The notes below the pieces were generated by a model that had not been told where the DNA came from, searched no databases, and saw only the letters and a list, made by a program, of their open reading frames with translations. Below are positions 49,730-50,813 of a DNA stretch of 50,813 bases, piece after piece (position 1 is the first letter of the stretch; each line of letters begins with the position of its first letter). This stretch comes from Methylobacterium tarhaniae (lineage in GTDB: Bacteria > Pseudomonadota > Alphaproteobacteria > Rhizobiales > Beijerinckiaceae), in NCBI RefSeq assembly GCF_001043955.1, contig NZ_LABZ01000178.1:1-50813 (forward strand). The letters run 5' to 3'. Position numbers and translations under genes: made by a program.

Positions 49730-50586
49730 CTACGCCGCCCGGCCCTCCGTCTCCCGCGCCAGCGCGTCCACCACCGCGGCGATGCCGGCCGCATCCTCGC
49801 CGTCGTCGCCCCGCGCCGCGGCGTAGGCGGCGCGCTGGCGGTCGGCGCTGGTGCCGTCCCGGGCGATGCGGCGGGCCTCGTCGAGGGCCTCGGAACAGCC
49901 CAGGGCCTCGGCGTCCTCGGCCACGAGCGCCAGCACCGTCTCCAGGGCCTCGCCATAGGGCAACGCGCGCGCCTCTCCCGCGTCGATCAGGGCGGCGCGC
50001 ACGCCGTCGCGCTGGGCCCGCCACAGGTTCTCGCGGATCACCGCCCGGGCGACCCCGTCGAGGCCGGCATTCAGGTCGGGCCGGCGCTCGGCGGCGCGCA
50101 CGAGGCAGCGATAGAGGCCCGCGATCGCCACCGCGTCGTCGACCCGGGTGCAGCTGTCGGCGATGCGCAATTCCAGCGTCGGATAGCGGATCGAGGGCCG
50201 CAGGTGCCACCACAGGAAGCTCGCATCCTCGATCGCCCCGGCCGCCTGCATCACCGCGACGTAGCGCTCGAACTCGGCGGCCGATGAGAACGGGTCGGGC
50301 AGGCCGGTGCGCGGCATCTCGCCGAACACGCTGAGGCGGTAGCCGCACAGGCCGGTGTCGCGCCCCTGCCAGAACGGCGAGGAGACCGAGAGCGCGAGCA
50401 GCGCCGGCAGGAAGGGCAGCAGCCGGTTCATCAGGTCGACCCGGTCGTCGGGCCGCGCCACCTCGACATGGACGTGCATGCCGCTGACCAGCGTGCGCTG
50501 CCCGACCATCCGCACCTCGTCGAGGATGCCGTGGTAGCGCGCCCCGTCGGTCGGGCGCTGCGCGTCCCAGGCGGCGCCCGGATGGG
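49730..50586 (-). CDS. Carboxylate-amine ligase (YbdK/GCS2 type), 5'-truncated
   Basis: About 285 codons of a protein that normally has some 370-400. Recognised from GARYHGILDEVRMVGQRTLVSGMHVHVEVA, LLPFLPALLALSVSSPFWQGRDTGL, FLWWHLRPSIRYPTLELRIADSCTRVDDA and REN(L)WRAQRDG, all features of the GCS2 family of weak glutamate-cysteine ligases. The N-terminal part with the start codon is missing: upstream of 50586 the sequence turns into an inverted copy of the gene's own middle. The product as seen cannot be complete. Confidence 0.8.
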
Positions 50587-50813
50587 TGCCGGCGCTGCTC
50601 GCGCTCTCGGTCTCCTCGCCGTTCTGGCAGGGGCGCGACACCGGCCTGTGCGGCTACCGCCTCAGCGTGTTCGGCGAGATGCCGCGCACCGGCCTGCCCG
50701 ACCCGTTCTCATCGGCCGCCGAGTTCGAGCGCTACGTCGCGGTGATGCAGGCGGCCGGGGCGATCGAGGATGCGAGCTTCCTGTGGTGGCACCTGCGGCC
50801 CTCGATCCGCTAT
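50183..50813. repeat. Perfect 227-bp inverted repeat with 177-bp spacer at the window end
   Basis: Bases 50183-50409 and 50587-50813 are exact reverse complements by line-by-line comparison; the first mismatch is 50410 against 50586. The outer arm runs to the very last base, so the true length is unknown. Both arms encode part of the carboxylate-amine ligase (LLALSVSSPFWQGRDTGL to LRPSIRY), the left on the minus strand, the right on the plus strand. Confidence 0.95.

Overview
This window looks like chromosome of a high-GC alphaproteobacterium of the order Hyphomicrobiales, most probably Methylobacterium or a close relative. The grounds are strong GC-rich codon use, frequent GTG and TTG starts, the split trpGDC cluster, a gph-rpiA-DUF2059-gor-class II DAHP synthase neighbourhood, a CrtI/CrtN-type carotenoid desaturase, a DUF6894 protein and a metG-tatD-MBL block. 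This is inferred from gene content; no marker such as 16S rRNA or mxaF is present.

Layout. 1-2.7 kb: tryptophan genes trpG, trpD, trpC; TrpC carries a 15-bp minisatellite in its N-terminal extension. 2.7-6.7 kb: epoxide-hydrolase-like enzyme, a probable small RNA gene with its own promoter and terminator, a 30-residue membrane protein, a PfkB sugar kinase divergent from a GntR regulator, and a LuxR-type regulator. 7.2-13.6 kb, minus strand: an unknown membrane protein, an acetolactate-synthase-like enzyme, an unpaired ParA ATPase overlapping an unknown partner, a secreted protein and a 2-oxoglutarate dioxygenase. 14-21.9 kb: an SbmA/YddA-type ABC transporter, two identical tRNA-Val(CAC) genes, gph, rpiA, DUF2059, an O-antigen ligase-like protein and glutathione reductase, the last three linked by stop/start overlaps.

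22-25.1 kb is an inserted, visibly less GC-rich module: an AraC regulator divergent from azlC-azlD (amino-acid exporter) and alaX (tRNA-Ala editing hydrolase), with a structured untranslated region between. It makes sense as protection against a toxic or misacylated amino acid and is the best candidate here for a little-described system. 25.2-31 kb: DAHP synthase, tRNA-Glu(CTC), a large exported polysaccharide-deacetylase-like protein, deoC and small proteins. 31.1-37 kb, minus strand: carotenoid desaturase, DUF2141 and an ABC-2 exporter, then an SpoU-type RNA methyltransferase and a MaoC hydratase. 37.4-41.3 kb: chemoreceptor, truncated phosphotransferase, CDF-like transporter, NsrR-like regulator, DUF6894. 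41.5-46.7 kb: GH15 glycosidase, metG, tatD, MBL hydrolase.

46.8-50.8 kb is accessory: an antitoxin-like gene without a toxin joined to a cupin gene, pieces of at least two transposases, a strikingly AT-rich FkbM methyltransferase, broken IS630 and LysR genes, and a 5'-truncated carboxylate-amine ligase gene. The window closes in a perfect 227-bp inverted repeat of that ligase gene, which may be a real rearrangement or a foldback assembly artefact. A 102-bp dispersed repeat with inverted ends occurs twice in full and once in part; both full copies begin exactly at the TAA stop codon of a gene.
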